Assembly: GCF_937616625.2 (NCBI RefSeq)
Contig: NC_065573.1
Location: forward strand, 1,081,001 to 1,145,000
DNA from: Mercurialis annua
Lineage: Eukaryota; Streptophyta; Magnoliopsida; Malpighiales; Euphorbiaceae
DNA: 64,000 nucleotides
Reading direction: 5' to 3'
In this document: one piece after another, positions 24,101 through 36,773 of the stretch
Layout: each line of letters starts with the position of its first letter
Position numbering within the stretch: the first letter of the stretch is position 1
Translations under genes and position numbers: made by a program
Notes under the pieces: model-generated
Seen by the model: only the letters and a program-made list of their open reading frames with translations
What the model was told of the DNA's origin: nothing
Databases searched by the model: none

Positions 24101-27100
24101 AGCCAAACGTTTACAAACGGTACGAAAAAAATCCAAATGTTTCCTCTTTTTAGGGATTAAAGCCAAGTGTTTATAAATGCTACGAAACAAATCCAAACGT
24201 TTCACCTTTTTAGCAATTTAAGCCATACGTTTACAAAGGTTACGAAACAAATCCAAACATTTCTCCTCTTTAGCAATTTGAGCCAAACGTTTACAAACGT
24301 TACGAAATAAATCCAAGAGTTTTACCTTTTTTATTAATTTAAGCCAAACGTTTACAAATGTTCCGGAAAAAGTCCAAGCGTTTAACCTTTTTAGCAATTT
24401 AAGCCACACGTTTACAAATGTTATGAAACAAATTCAAACCTTTCACCTTTTTAGCTATTTAAGCAAAACGTTTACAAACTTTACGAAATAAATCCAAATG
24501 TTTCACTTTTTAGCGATTTAAGCCAAACGTTTACAAACGTTACGAAACAAATTCAAACGTTTTGCCTTTTTAGCGATTTAAGCCAAACGTTTACAAACGT
24601 TACAAAACAAATCCAAATGTTTCGCCTTTTTTAACGATTTAAGCGAAATGTTTACAAATGTTACGAAACAAATCCAAACGTTTCCCCTTTTTAGAGATTT
24701 AAGCCAAACTCTTACAAACGTTACGAAACAAAACTAAACGTTTAAAACATTACGAAATAAATCCAAACGTTTCCCATTTTTAGCGATTTAAGCCAAATGT
24801 TTACAAACGTTACGAAACAAAACCAAGTGTTTCACCTTTTTAGCAATTTAAGCCAAACGTTTACAAACGTTACAAAACAAATCCAAGCGTGTTCCCTTTT
24901 TAGCAATATAAGCCAAACGTTTACAAATGTTACGAAACAAATCCAAACGTTTCACGTTTTTAGCGATATAAGTCAAACTTTACAAACGTTACGAAAAATC
25001 CAAACGTTTCACTTTTTTAGCGATTTAAGAATAAACGTTTACAAACGTAACGAAACAAATCCAAATTTTTTGCCTTTTTAGCGATTTAAGCAAACGTTTA
25101 CAAACGTTACGAAACAAATCTAAACGTTTCACCTTTTTAGAGATTCAAGCCAAACGTTTACAAACGTTACGAAACAAAGCCAAATGTTTAAAAGGTTATG
25201 AAACAAATAAATACGTTTCACATTATTAGTAATTTAAGCCAAACCATTACAATCGCTACGAAACAAAATCAAGCGTTTCACTTTTTTAGAAATTTAAGCC
25301 AAATGTTTACAAACTTTACGAAACAAATCCAAGCGTTTTACCTTTTTAGCAATTTAAGCCAAACGTTTACAAACATTCTGAAACAAATCCAAGCGTTTCA
25401 CCTTTTTAGTAATTTAAGCGAAACGTTTACGAACGTTATGAAACAAATTCAAACGTTTCACCTTTTTAGCGATTTAAGCTAAACGTTTTCAAATGGTACG
25501 AATAAAATCGAAATGTTTCCCCTTTATAGGGATATAAGCCAAACGTTTATAAACGATACGATACAAATCTAAACGTTTCACCTTTGTAGCCATTTAAGCC
25601 AAACGTTTACAAACGCTACGAAACAAATCTAAGCATTTCTCCTTTTTAGCAATTTGAGCCAAACTTTTACAAACGTTACGAAACAAATCAAAGCTTTTCA
25701 CCTTTTTAGCAATTTCAGCCAAACGTCTACAAAGGTTACGAAACAAATCCAAACGTTTCACCTTTTTAGCGATTTACACCAAAAATTTTCAAACGATACG
25801 AAATAAATCAAAATGTTTCACCTTTTTTGCGATTTAAGCCAAACACTTAAAACGTTACGAAACAAATCAAAACGTTTCACCTTTTTAGCGATTTAAGCCA
25901 AACTTTAACAAACGTTACGAAAGAAATCCAAACGTTTAACCTTTTTTGCGATTTAAGCCAAACCTTTACAAACCTTACGAAACAAATTCAAACGTTTCCC
26001 CATTTTAGCGATTTAAGCCAAACCTTTACAAATGTTATGAAACAAATTCAAATATTTCCCATTTTTAGCGATTTAAGCCAAACATTTACAAAGGTTACAA
26101 AACAAATCCAAGCTTTTCACCTTTTTAGCAATTTAAGCCAAACGTTTACAAACGTTACAAAACAAATCCAAATGTTTCACCTTTTTAGGGATTTAAACAA
26201 AACATTTACAAACTCTACGAAACAAATCCAAGCGTTTCCCCTTTTTAGCGATTTAAGCCAAACGTTTACAAACGTTACGAAATAAATCAAAGCGTTTCAC
26301 CTTTTTAGCAATTTGAGCCAAACGTTTACAAACGTTACGAAATAAATCCAAGAGTTTCAACTTTTTAGCAATATAACCCAAACATTTAGAAACGTTACAA
26401 AACAAATCCAAGCGTTTTACCTTTTTAGTAATTTAAGCGAAACGTTTACCAACGTTATGAAACAAATCCAAACGTTTCGCCTTTTTAGCGATTTAAGCCA
26501 AACGTTAACAAACGGTACAAAAAAAAAATAAAAATATTTCACCTTTTTAGCGATTTGAGCCAAACGTTTACAAACGGTACGACAAAAAATCCAAACATTT
26601 CCCCTTTTTAGCTATATAAGGCAAACGTTTACAAACGTTTTGAAACAAATCCAAGAGTTTCTTATTTTTAGAAATTTGAACTAAACGTTTACAAACGCTA
26701 CAAAGCAAATCAAAGTGTTTCACGTTTTTAGCAATTTAAGCCAAACGTTACAAATGTTCCAAAAAAAATCCAAGCGTTTCACCATTTTAGCAATTTAAGC
26801 CAAAAGTTTACAAATGTTACAAAACAAATCTAAACGTTTCCCCTTTTTAGCGATTTAAGCCAAACGTTTACAAATATTACGAAACAAATCCAAACATTTA
26901 ACCTTTTAGCGATTTAAGCCAAACGATTACAAAGGTTAGGAAACAAATCCAAACGTTTTACCTTCTTCGCGATTTAAGCCAAAAGTTTACAAACGATACA
27001 AAACAAATTCAAACGTTTCACCTTTTTAGCGATTTAAGCCAAACGTTTACAAACGCTACGAAACAAATCCAAACGTTTCACCTTTTTAGCAATTTAAGTT

Positions 27101-30100
27101 GAACGTTTGCAAACGCTACGAAACAAATCCAAACTTTTCACATTTTTAGCGATTTAAGTCAAACGTTTAAGAAAAAATCCAAATGTTTCACCTATTTAGA
27201 GATGTAAGCCAAACGTTTTCAAACGTTACGAAACAGATCCAAACTTTTCACCTTTTTAGCGATTTAAGCTAAACGTTTACAAACGTTATGAAACAAATCC
27301 AAATGTTTCACCTTTTTAGCGATCTAAGACAAACGTTTACAAACGTTACGAAACAAATCAAAACGTTTAACCTTTTTAGAGATTTAAGCCAAACGTTTAC
27401 AAACTTTACGAAACAAATTCCAACGTTTCGCCTTTTTAGCGATTTATGCCAAACGTTTACAAACGTTACAAAACAAATCCAAACATTTCGCCTTTTTTAG
27501 AGATTTAAGCCAAACGTTTACAAACGTTACGAAACAAATCCAAACCTTTCCCCTGTTTTGAGATGTAAGCCAAACGTTTACAAACGTTACGAAACAAAAC
27601 TAAACGTTCAAAACATTACGAAATAAATCCAAACGTTTCCCATTTATAGCGATTTAAACCAAACATTTACAAACGTTACGAAACAAAAACCAAGCGTTTC
27701 ACCTTTTTAGTAATTTAAGTTATACGTTTACAAACGTTACAAAACAAATCCAAGCGTGTTCCCTTTTTAGCAATATAAACCAAACGTTTACAAACGTTAC
27801 GAAGCAAATCCAAACGTTTCACCTTTTTAGCGATCTAATCCAAACGTTTCACCTTTTTAGCGATCTAAGCCAAACTTTTACAAACGTTACGAAACAAATC
27901 CAAACTTTTTTCCTTTTTAGCGATTTAAGAAAACATTTACAAACGTTATGAAACAAATCCAAACATTTCCCCTTTTTAGATATTTAAGCCAAACGTTTAC
28001 AAATGTTACGAAACAAAACCAAACGTTTAAAAGCTTATGAAACAAATCCAAACGTTTCACTTTTTTAGTGATTTGAGCCAAACCTTTACAAACGTTACGA
28101 AACAAAACCAAGCGTTTCACCTTTTTAGAAATTTGAGCAAAATGTTTACAAACGTTACGAAACAAATCAAAGCGTCTCACCATTTTAGCAATTTAAGCTA
28201 AACGTTTACAAACGTTCCGAAAGAAATCCACGCGTTTCACCTTTTTAGTAATTTAAGCGAAACTTTTACGAACGTTATGAAACAAATCCAAATATTTCAC
28301 CTTTTTAGCGATTTAGGCCAAACGTTTATAAACGGTACGAAAAAAGTCCAAACGTTTCTCCTTTTTATGGATTAAAGCAAAACATTTATAAACGTTACAA
28401 AACAAATCCAAAATGTTTCACCTTTTTAGCCATTTAAGCCAAACGTTTACAAATGTTACAAACCAAATCCAAGCGTTTCTCCTTTTTAGCAATTTGAAGC
28501 AAACGTTTACAACGCTACGAAACAAATCCAAATATTTCACCTTTTTAGTGATTTAAGCCAAACGTTTACAAACGTTACGAAATAAATCAAAATGTTTCCC
28601 CTTTTTAGCGAATTAAGCCAAACATTTACAAACGTTACGAAACAAACCCAAACGTTTCACCTTTTTAGCGATTTAAGCCAAACCTTTACAAATGTTACGA
28701 AACAAATCTAAATATTTCCCCTTTTTAGCGATTTAATCCAAACCTTTACAAACGTTTCACCTTTTTAGCGATTTTAGCCAAACGTTTACAAAAGCTACGA
28801 AACAAATCCAAACGTTTCACCTTTTTAGCAATTTAAGTCGAACGTTTGCAAACGCTACGAAACAAATCCAAACGTTCCACATTTTTAGCGATTCAAGCCA
28901 AACGTTTACGAAACTAATCCAAACGTTTCACCTTTTTAGCGATTTTAGCCAAACGTTTTAAACGTTACGAAACCAATACAAACGTGTCACCTTTTTAGCA
29001 ATTTAAGCTAAATGTTTACAAACGTTACGAAACAAATCCAAACGTTGACCTTTTTAGCGATTTAAGCCAAACGTTTACAAACGCTACGAAACAAATTCAT
29101 ACTTTTTGCCTTTTTTGGCGATTTAAGCCAAACGTTTACAAACGTTACGAAATAAATCCAAGCGTTTCGCCTTTTTTTAGAGATTTAAGCCAAACATTTA
29201 CTAACATTACAAAGCAAATCCAAACATTTCCCCTTTTTAGAGATTTAAGCCAAACGTTTACAAACGTTACGAAACAAAACTAAACTTTTAAAACATTACG
29301 AAATAAATCCAAACGTTTCCCATTTTTAGCGATTTAAGCCAAACATTTACAAACGTTACGAAACAAAACCAAACGTTTCCCCTTTTTAATAATTTAAGCC
29401 AAACGTTTACAATTTTTACAAAATAAATCCAACGTGTTCCCTTTTTAGCAATATAAGCCAAACGTTTACAAATATTACGAAACAAATCCAAACGTTTCAC
29501 GTTTTTAGCGATTTAAGCCAAACGTTTACAAACGTTACGAAACAACTCTAAATGTGTCACCTTTTTAGCGATTTAAACCAAACGTTTAAAAGGTTATGAA
29601 ACAAATCCAAACGTTTCCCATTTTTAGTGATTTAAGCCAAAACTTTACAAAGGTTACGAAACAAAACCAAGCGTTTCATTTTTTTAGCAATTTAAACCAA
29701 ATGTTTACAAACGTTAAGACACATTCCAAGCGTTTCACCTTTTTAGCACTTTAAACCAAACGTTTACAAACGTTCCGAAACAAATCCAAGCGTTTCACCT
29801 TTTAGTAATATAAGTGAAACGTTTACGAACGTTATGAAACAAATACAAACGTTTCACCTTTTTAGCGATTTAAGCCAAACGTTTACAAACGGTACGAAAA
29901 AAATCCAAACATTTCCCTTTTTTAGGGATTAAAGCCAAACGTTTATAAATGCTACGAAACAAATCCAAACGTTTCACCTTTTTAGCCATTTAAGCCAAAT
30001 GTTTACAAACGTTCCGAAACAAATCCAAGTGTTTCACCTTTTTAGCAATTTAAGCCAAACGTTTACAAATGTTACAAAATAAATCCAAGCGTGCTCCCTT

Positions 30101-33100
30101 TTTAGCAATATAAGCCAAACGTTTAATAATGTTACAAAATAAATCCAAACGTTTCACGTTTTTAGCGATTTATGCCAAACGTTTACAAACGTTACGAAAC
30201 AAATCCAAACTTTTTGCCTTTTTAGCGAATTAAGCAAACGTTTGCAAATGTTACGAAACAAATCCAACTGTTTCCCCTTTTTAGAGATTTAAGCGAAACG
30301 TTTACAAACGTTACGAAATAAAACCAAACGTTTAAAAAGTTTTGAAACAAATCCAAACGTTTCCCATTTTTAGTGATTTAAGCCAAAACTTTACAAACGT
30401 TACGAAACAAAACCAAGCGTTTCATTTTTTTAGTAATTTAAACCAAATGTTTACAAACGTTAAGACACATTACAAGCGTTTCACCTTTTTAGCAATATAA
30501 GCGAAACGTTTACAAACGTTCCGAAAAAAATCCAAGCGTTTCACCTTTTTAGTAATATAAGTGAAACGTTTACGAACGTTATGAAACAAATACAAACGTT
30601 TCACCTTTTTATCAATTTAAGCCAAACGTTTCCCTTTTTTAGGGATTAAAGCCAAACGTTTATAAATGCTACGAAACAAATTCAAATGTTTCCCCTTTTT
30701 AGCCGTTGAAGCCAAACTTTACAAACGTCCCGAAACAAATCCAAGTGTTTCTCCTTTATAGCAATTTGAGCCAAACGTTACGAAACAAATCAAAACGTTT
30801 AACCTTTTTAGCAATTTAAGCCAAACGTTTACAAAGGTTACGAAATAAATCCAAGCGTTTCACCTTTTTAGCAATTTTAGCCAAACGTTTACAAATGTTC
30901 CGAAAAACAATCCAAGAGTTTCACCTTTTTAGCAATTTAAGCCAAACGTTTACAAATGTAAAGAAACAAATCCAAACGTTTCCCCTTTTTAGAGATTTAA
31001 GCCAAACGTTTACAAACGTTACGAAACAAATCCAAACATTTCACCTTTTTAGCGAATTAAGCAAATAGTTTACAAAGGTTAGGAAAAAATCCAAACGTTT
31101 CACCTTTCTAGCGATTTAAGCCAAACGTTTACAAACGCTACGAAACAAATCCAAATGTTTCACCTTTTTAGCGAATTAAGTCGAACGTTTGCAAACGCTA
31201 CGAAACAAATCAAACGTTTCACATTTTTAGAGATTTAAGCCAAACGTTTACGAAACTAATCCAAGCGTTTCACCTTTTTTGCGATGTAAGCCAAACGTTT
31301 TCAAACGTTACGAAACAAATCCAATCGTTTCACCTTTTTAGCAATTTAAGCTAAACGTTTACGAACGTTTTGAAATAAATCCAAAAGTTTCACCTTTTTA
31401 GCAATATAAGCCAAACGTTACGAAACAAATCCAAACGTTTCACCTTTTTAGCGATTTAAGCCAAACCTTTACAAACATTACGAAACAAATTCAAACTTTT
31501 CGCCTTTTTATCGATTTAAGCCAAACGTTTACAAACGTTACGAAACAAATCCAAACGTTTCGCCTTTTTTAGAGATTTAAGCCAAACGTTTACAAACGTT
31601 ACGAAACAAATCCAAACGTTTCCCCCTTTTAGAGATGCCAAACATTTATAAACGTTACGAAACAAAGCTAAACATTTAAACATTACGAAATAAATCCAAA
31701 CGTTTCCCATTTTTAGCGATTTAAGCCAAACGTTTACAAACGTTACAAAACCAATCCAAGCGTGTTCCCTTTTTAGCATTTTAAGCCAAACGTTTACAAA
31801 TGTTACGAAATCAATCCAAGTTTTTCAAGATTTAGCAATTTAAGCCAAACGTTTAAAAACGTTCTGAAACAAATCCAACAGTTTCACCTTTTTAGTAATT
31901 TAAGAGAAATGTTTACGAACGTTATGAAACAAATTCAAACGTTTTACCTTTTTAGCGATTTAAGCCAAACGTTTACAAACAGTACGAAAAAAATCCAAAC
32001 TTTTCCTCTTTTTAGGGATTAAAGCCAAATGTTTATAAATGGTACGAAACAAATCCAAACGTTTCTCCTTTTTAGAAATTTGAGCCAAACGTTTACAAAC
32101 GTTACAAAATAAATCCAAGCGTTTCACCTTTTTAGCAATTTAAGCCAAACGTTTACAAACGTTACAAAATAAGTCCAAGAGTTTTTTCTTTTTAGCAATT
32201 TAAACCAAACGTTTACAAATGTTCCGGAAAAAAATCCAAGAGTTATACCTTTTTAGCAATTTAATCCAAACGTTTACAAATGTTATGAAACAAATTCAAA
32301 CCTTTCACCTTTTTAGCTATTTAAGCCAAACGTTTACAAACGTTACGAAATAAATTCAAACGTTTCACCTTTTTAGCGATTTAAGCCAAACGTTTACAAA
32401 CGTTACGAAACAAATTCAAACTTTTTTCCTTTTTAGCGATTTAAGCCAAACTTTTACAAACGTTACGAAACAAATCCAAACGTTTCGCCTTTTTTAGAGA
32501 TTTAAGCCAAACGTTTACAAACGTTACGAAACAAATCCAAACGTTTCCCCTTTTTAGAGATTTAAGCCAAACGCTTACAAACGTTACGAATCAAAACTAA
32601 ACGTTTAAAACATTAGGAAATAAATCCAAACATTTCGCATTTTTAGCGATTTAAGCCAAAAGTTAACAAACGTTACAAAACAAAACGAAGCGTTTCGCCT
32701 TTTCAGCAATTTAAGCCAAACGTTTACAAACGTTACAAAACAAATCCAAGCGTGTTCCCTTTTTAAATATAAGCCAAACGTTTACAAACATTATGAAACA
32801 AATCCAAACGTTTCACGTTTTTAGCGATTTAAGTCAAACGTTTACAAACGTTACGAAATAAATCCAAATGTTTCACCTTTTTATCAATTTAAGAACAAAC
32901 GTTTACAAACGTAACGAAACAAATCCAAACTTTTTGCTTTTTTAGCGATTTTAGCAAACGTTTAAAAACATTCCGAAACAAATCCAACAGTTTCACCTTT
33001 TTAGTAATTTAAGAGAAACGTTTACGAACGTTATGACACAAATCCAAACGTTTCACCTTTTTAGCGATTTAAGCCAAATGTTTACGAACGGTACGAAAAA

Positions 33101-34605
33101 AATACAAATGTTTCCTCTTTTTAGGGATTAAAGCCAAATGTTTATAAATGCTACGAAACAAATCCAAACGTTTCACCTTTTTAGCCATTTAAGCCATACG
33201 TTTACAAAGGTTACGAAACAAATCCAAACGTTTCTCCTCTTTAGCAATGTGAGCCAAACGTTTACAAACGTTACGAATAAAATCCAAGAGTTTTACCTTT
33301 TTAGCAATTTAAGCCAAACGTTTACAAATGTTCCGGAAAAAGTCCAAGCGTTTAACCTTTTTAGCAATTTAAGCCACACGTTTACAAATGTTATGAAACA
33401 AATTCAAACCTTTCACCTTTTTAGCTATTTAAGCAAAACGTTTACAAACTTTACGAAATAAATCCAAATGTTTCACTTTTTAGCAATTTAAGCCAAACGT
33501 TTACAAACGTTACGGAACAAATTCAAACTTTTTGCCTTTTTAGCGATTTAAGCCAAACGTTTACAAACGTTACGAAACAAATCCAAATGTTTCGCCTTTT
33601 TTAACGATTTAAGCGAAATGTTTACAAATGTTACGAAACAAATCCAAACGTTTCCCCTTTTTAGAGATTTAAGCCAAACGCTTACAAACGTTACGAAACA
33701 AAACTAAACGTTTAAAACATTACGAAATAAATCCAAACGTTTCCCATTTTTAGTGATTTAAGCCAAATGTTTACAAACGTTACGAAACAAAACCAAGCGT
33801 TTCACCTTTTTAGCAATTTAAGACAAACGTTTACAAACGTTACAAAACAAATCCAAGCGTGTTCCCTTTTTAGCAATATAAGCCAAACGTTTACAAATGT
33901 TACGAAACAAATCCAAACGTTTCACGTTTTTAGAGATATAAGTCAAACGTTTACAAACATTACGAAACAAATCCAAACGTTTCACCTTTTTAGCGATTTA
34001 AGAATAAACGTTTACAAACGTAACGAAACAAATCCAAACTTTTTGCCTTTTTAGCGATTTAAGCAAACATTTACAAACGTTACGAAACAAATCTTAACGT
34101 TTCTCCTTTTTAGAGATTTAAGCCAAACGTTTACAAACGTTACGAAACAAAACCAAATGTTTAAAAGGTTATGAAACAAATCCATACGTTTCACATTATT
34201 AGTAATTTAAGCCAAACCATTACAATCGCTACGAAACAAAACCAAGAGTTTCACCTTTTTAGAAATTTAAGCCAAATGTTTACAAACTTTACGAAACAAA
34301 TCCAAGCGTTTCACCTTTTTAGCAATTTAAGACAAACGTTTACAAACATTCCGAAACAAATCCAAGCGTTTCACCTTTTTAGTAATTTAAGCGAAACGTT
34401 TACGAACGTTATGCAACAAATTCAAACGTTTCACCTTTTTAGCGATTTAAGCTAAACGTTTTCAAATGGTACGAATAAAATCGAAACGTTTCCCCTTTTT
34501 AGGGATATAAGCCAAACGTTTATAAACGATACGATACAAATCTAAACGTTTCACTTTTGTAGCCATTTAAGCCAAACGTTTACAAACGCAATGAAACAAA
34601 TCCAA
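18110..34605 (+). repeat. 60-bp tandem satellite array, segment 2
   Basis: Same monomer and orientation as the first segment. Higher-order structure is visible: rare variants such as AAGCGTGTTCCC, the 90-bp unit with GTTTAAAACATTACG, and a monomer reading CATTATTAGTAATTTAAG recur in fixed order at multi-kb distances. The stretch around 18115-18950 resembles 4340-5110, while 20100-28700 and 28750-34605 resemble each other. No host gene, RNA gene or control element is visible; open frames on either strand are repeat by-products. Confidence 0.96.
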
Positions 34606-35010
34606 CACTACTAGAAAACAGGTGTTTAGCGACGGAAATATCCGTCGCTAAACACCTGAGATCCGTCGCTAATTACAATTAGCGACGGATTACCGACGGA
34701 CTCCGTCCGTCGGTAAATTTTGGGTCGCTAATTGTAATAGCGACCCAAAACACTGTCTGTCGCCAACTTACCGACGGAATATTCCGTCGGTAAGTTGGAG
34801 GCAGAAGGTCGGTAAATTGGTCGGCCAGCCGACCAATTTTCCGACGGAATTACCGACGGAATTTCCGTCGCCACGTTAGCGACGGAAATTCCGTCGGTAA
34901 TTCCGTCGCTGTTTCTTTCAATTGGCGACGGAAAATTCCGTCGCCAACTGAAAGAAACAGTCGTGTCATGTTTAATTAGCGACGGAAAATCCGTCGCTAA
35001 AGTTAAAACA
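34606..35010 (+). repeat. CACTA left TIR and subterminal hairpin-rich repeats
   Basis: CACTACTAGAAAA at the tip is followed by many direct and inverted copies of GCGACGGA and ACCGACGGA. A perfect stem of 18 bp with a 4-nt loop lies at 34619-34658, and a 25-bp stem with one mismatch lies at 34909-34960. In characterised CACTA elements such subterminal motifs bind the element's own DNA-binding protein (TNPA in En/Spm). The dense inverted repeats would fold strongly in RNA or single-stranded DNA. Confidence 0.85.
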
Positions 35011-35248
35011 GGTAGTCGCTAAATTACCTATTTTTGGCAAAATTTTATTTTTTTACGGCTTATTTTCATATTTTTTCTGTTATTCGTTAGACCTGTTAAA
35101 TATACCATTCACATACATAAGAAACAATAAATATATATAACCAAATCCGTAATATATATATATATATAAACGTCAAAAAGAATACAGAAAACATTAATAT
35201 TAAAGTATACGAACAAAAAACATAAATATGTCCAAGTGTATCACAAGC

Positions 35249-35716
35249 CTACTCTAAACTGGTGGTGTCATCAGCAGGAGGGGGTGGGGGTGGTGGGAAC
35301 TGCGGGCGTAACTCGGGTGGGAGTGTAGTCATCAGCCGCGCAAGCTCAGTACGGATCCGCTCGTCGAAACCCGCCTCCACACTACGGATCCGTTGCTCGA
35401 CCCGCTCTTCGAAACCCGCCTCCACAGTACGAATCCGCTGCTCGAGCCGCTCCTCAACCTCCCTAGCAATACGCTGCTCTATGTCCTCAGTACTAACGTT
35501 CCCCTGCTGGGATGATCCGCCGCGGCGCAATCGGCTAGCGCTGCTCTGGCCGATGTAGGATGCTGAAGCCGATCCAATACCGTAGACTCGCTGCTTCTTG
35601 ATTGCCTCGAGAGACAAAAACAGCTCGTTCTCGTCGATCGGCTCTGGAGTCGACGAACTCCCTTCTCCAGCTGCCTGAGACTGTGTTGCTGCAGCAAGCT
35701 CTGCCTGAAAACGGTC
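35249..35716 (-). pseudogene. 3'-terminal exon of a CACTA transposase-associated protein (Ptta/En/Spm, Transposase_24-like)
   Basis: 156 codons from a splice acceptor (TTTAAATCTCAG, ending at 35717) to TAG at 35249. The peptide contains QAELAAATQSQ, then ENELFLSLEAIKKQRVYGIGS. The RVYGIGS segment is the recognisable C-terminal signature of the plant En/Spm-associated protein family. A predicted coiled coil follows, with repeated EERVEQRIRSVEAGF-like units, and a Pro-rich tail (PPPPPPPP) ends the protein. The Met at 35617 begins a frame but is probably internal to the exon. Upstream exons are largely missing because the right end of the element is deleted, so it is a gene fragment. Function in transposition is inferred from family membership. 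Confidence 0.65.
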
Positions 35717-35783
35717 CTGAGATTTAAAAAATACAAATTTTTAAATTAGTTAAAATGAAATACAAAAATGCAGTAACACTTAC

Positions 35784-35847
35784 TTGTTGAAGAGCAGAAC
35801 CGCAAGGGAGAACGATTACAAATGGATATAGGTAGTCGGAAGCAAAC
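35784..35847 (-). pseudogene. Possible internal exon of the CACTA gene
   Basis: On the minus strand a 64-nt open stretch lies between an acceptor-like CACTGTAG and a donor CAACAA|GTAAGTG. The 67-bp intron that follows (35717-35783) has GT-AG ends and joins in phase to the terminal exon. The encoded peptide (DYLYPFVIVLPCGSALQQ) is not one I recognise. The exon call rests on splice-site appearance only. Confidence 0.3.
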
Positions 35848-36660
35848 CTACAGTGTATTAGTTTTGGATCAGCTTATCATAACACTACAAATTAATCCAT
35901 AATCCAGATACATTATTTTAACATTCTAAGTATTATCCTATTTTTTACGAAAATCCGGCAGCATTTCCCCTGAAAACAAGCATCACCCATTTTTCAGGGA
36001 AATCCTGCAGGCAAACAATACACATTCCAACATAACCAATACTTAACCAAATACGCTAAATTTTCAAAACTAACAAATAACACAATTAAACGTATATTAA
36101 GAATTAAAATCAAATTAACATACAACTTAACCAAATTTATAATTTTTAATCTAATTCATTTTATTGTAATTAATACACTCAATTATATTACTCGATTAAT
36201 CAAAATTAATAATTAACTATCCTATTCACGTAACATAATTAACTAACTTCATTAATAGAATAACCTAATTTTACTAATCAAATTAATTAACATAAAAAGT
36301 TTGATTTCAAGTATTTTCAATTAACTTTCATATTATTATCTATCCTATTATAATAAATTTACGTAAATATAGAAACTAACCTAATTTCATATAACTTTCA
36401 TATTATTATAAAAATTAAATTCAAACCTAATTACATTTAAAACTAATTTAATTAATATCAACTAAATTAATATCAACTAAACAATAATCTAATCTAATAC
36501 TATCAACTAAATTAATTTCATAATTTAATGATAATAATATTAAATTAATTAAATTTAAACCTAATAACAATTAAATCTAATTTAATTAAAATCTAATTTA
36601 ATTAAAATCTAATCAATTTATACCTAAACCTAATCTAATTAAATTTAAAAAAAATAACTA
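35848..36660. other. A/T-rich non-coding part of the CACTA remnant
   Basis: Strongly A/T-rich with many TTAATTAAAT-type runs and no convincing coding frame on either strand. It fits an intron: on the minus strand it begins with GTAAGTTAG at about 36666 and ends at the acceptor-like CACTGTAG near 35848. The intron call is inference. Confidence 0.45.
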
Positions 36661-36667
36661 ACTTACC

Positions 36668-36773
36668 CGGCGGTGGACTGGCAGCAGGGAACGGCGGCGG
36701 TGGACTGGCAGCAGGGAACGGCGGCGGTGGACTGGCAGCAGGGAACGGCGGCGGTGGACTGGCAGCAGGGAAC
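36668..36773. repeat. 27-bp GC-rich minisatellite, four copies, at the CACTA/satellite junction
   Basis: The core TGGACTGGCAGCAGGGAAC recurs at 36674, 36701, 36728 and 36755 (period 27). The copies are virtually identical, and the last runs directly into satellite (AACAAACGTTACG). Because 27 is a multiple of three it is open in several frames; on the minus strand one frame gives a Pro-rich repeat (FPAASPPPP), and a GTAAGT donor follows immediately, so it may be the end of a lost exon. Confidence 0.8.

Larger units (their letters stand above)
34606..36773 (-). mobile_element. CACTA (En/Spm) DNA transposon remnant lacking its right terminus
   Basis: The left edge is CACTACTAGAAAACAGG, the canonical CACTA terminal inverted repeat, followed by about 400 bp of GCGACGGA/TCCGTCGC subterminal repeats. 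Inside, on the minus strand, is the 3' part of a transposase-associated gene. At the right edge there is no complementary CTAGTAGTG end; the element stops in a 27-bp GC-rich minisatellite that runs straight into satellite DNA. Other higher-order satellite copies (for example around 25600) show that about one monomer is missing across this insertion. A deletion therefore removed the right part of the element together with some satellite. It cannot be mobile by itself. Confidence 0.85.

Noticed and set aside
35262..35736. Alternative frames over the CACTA exon (35262-35558 plus, 35479-35736 minus)
   Set aside because: The frame with the RVYGIGS motif, coiled coil and splice acceptor is the real one; the others are shadows.
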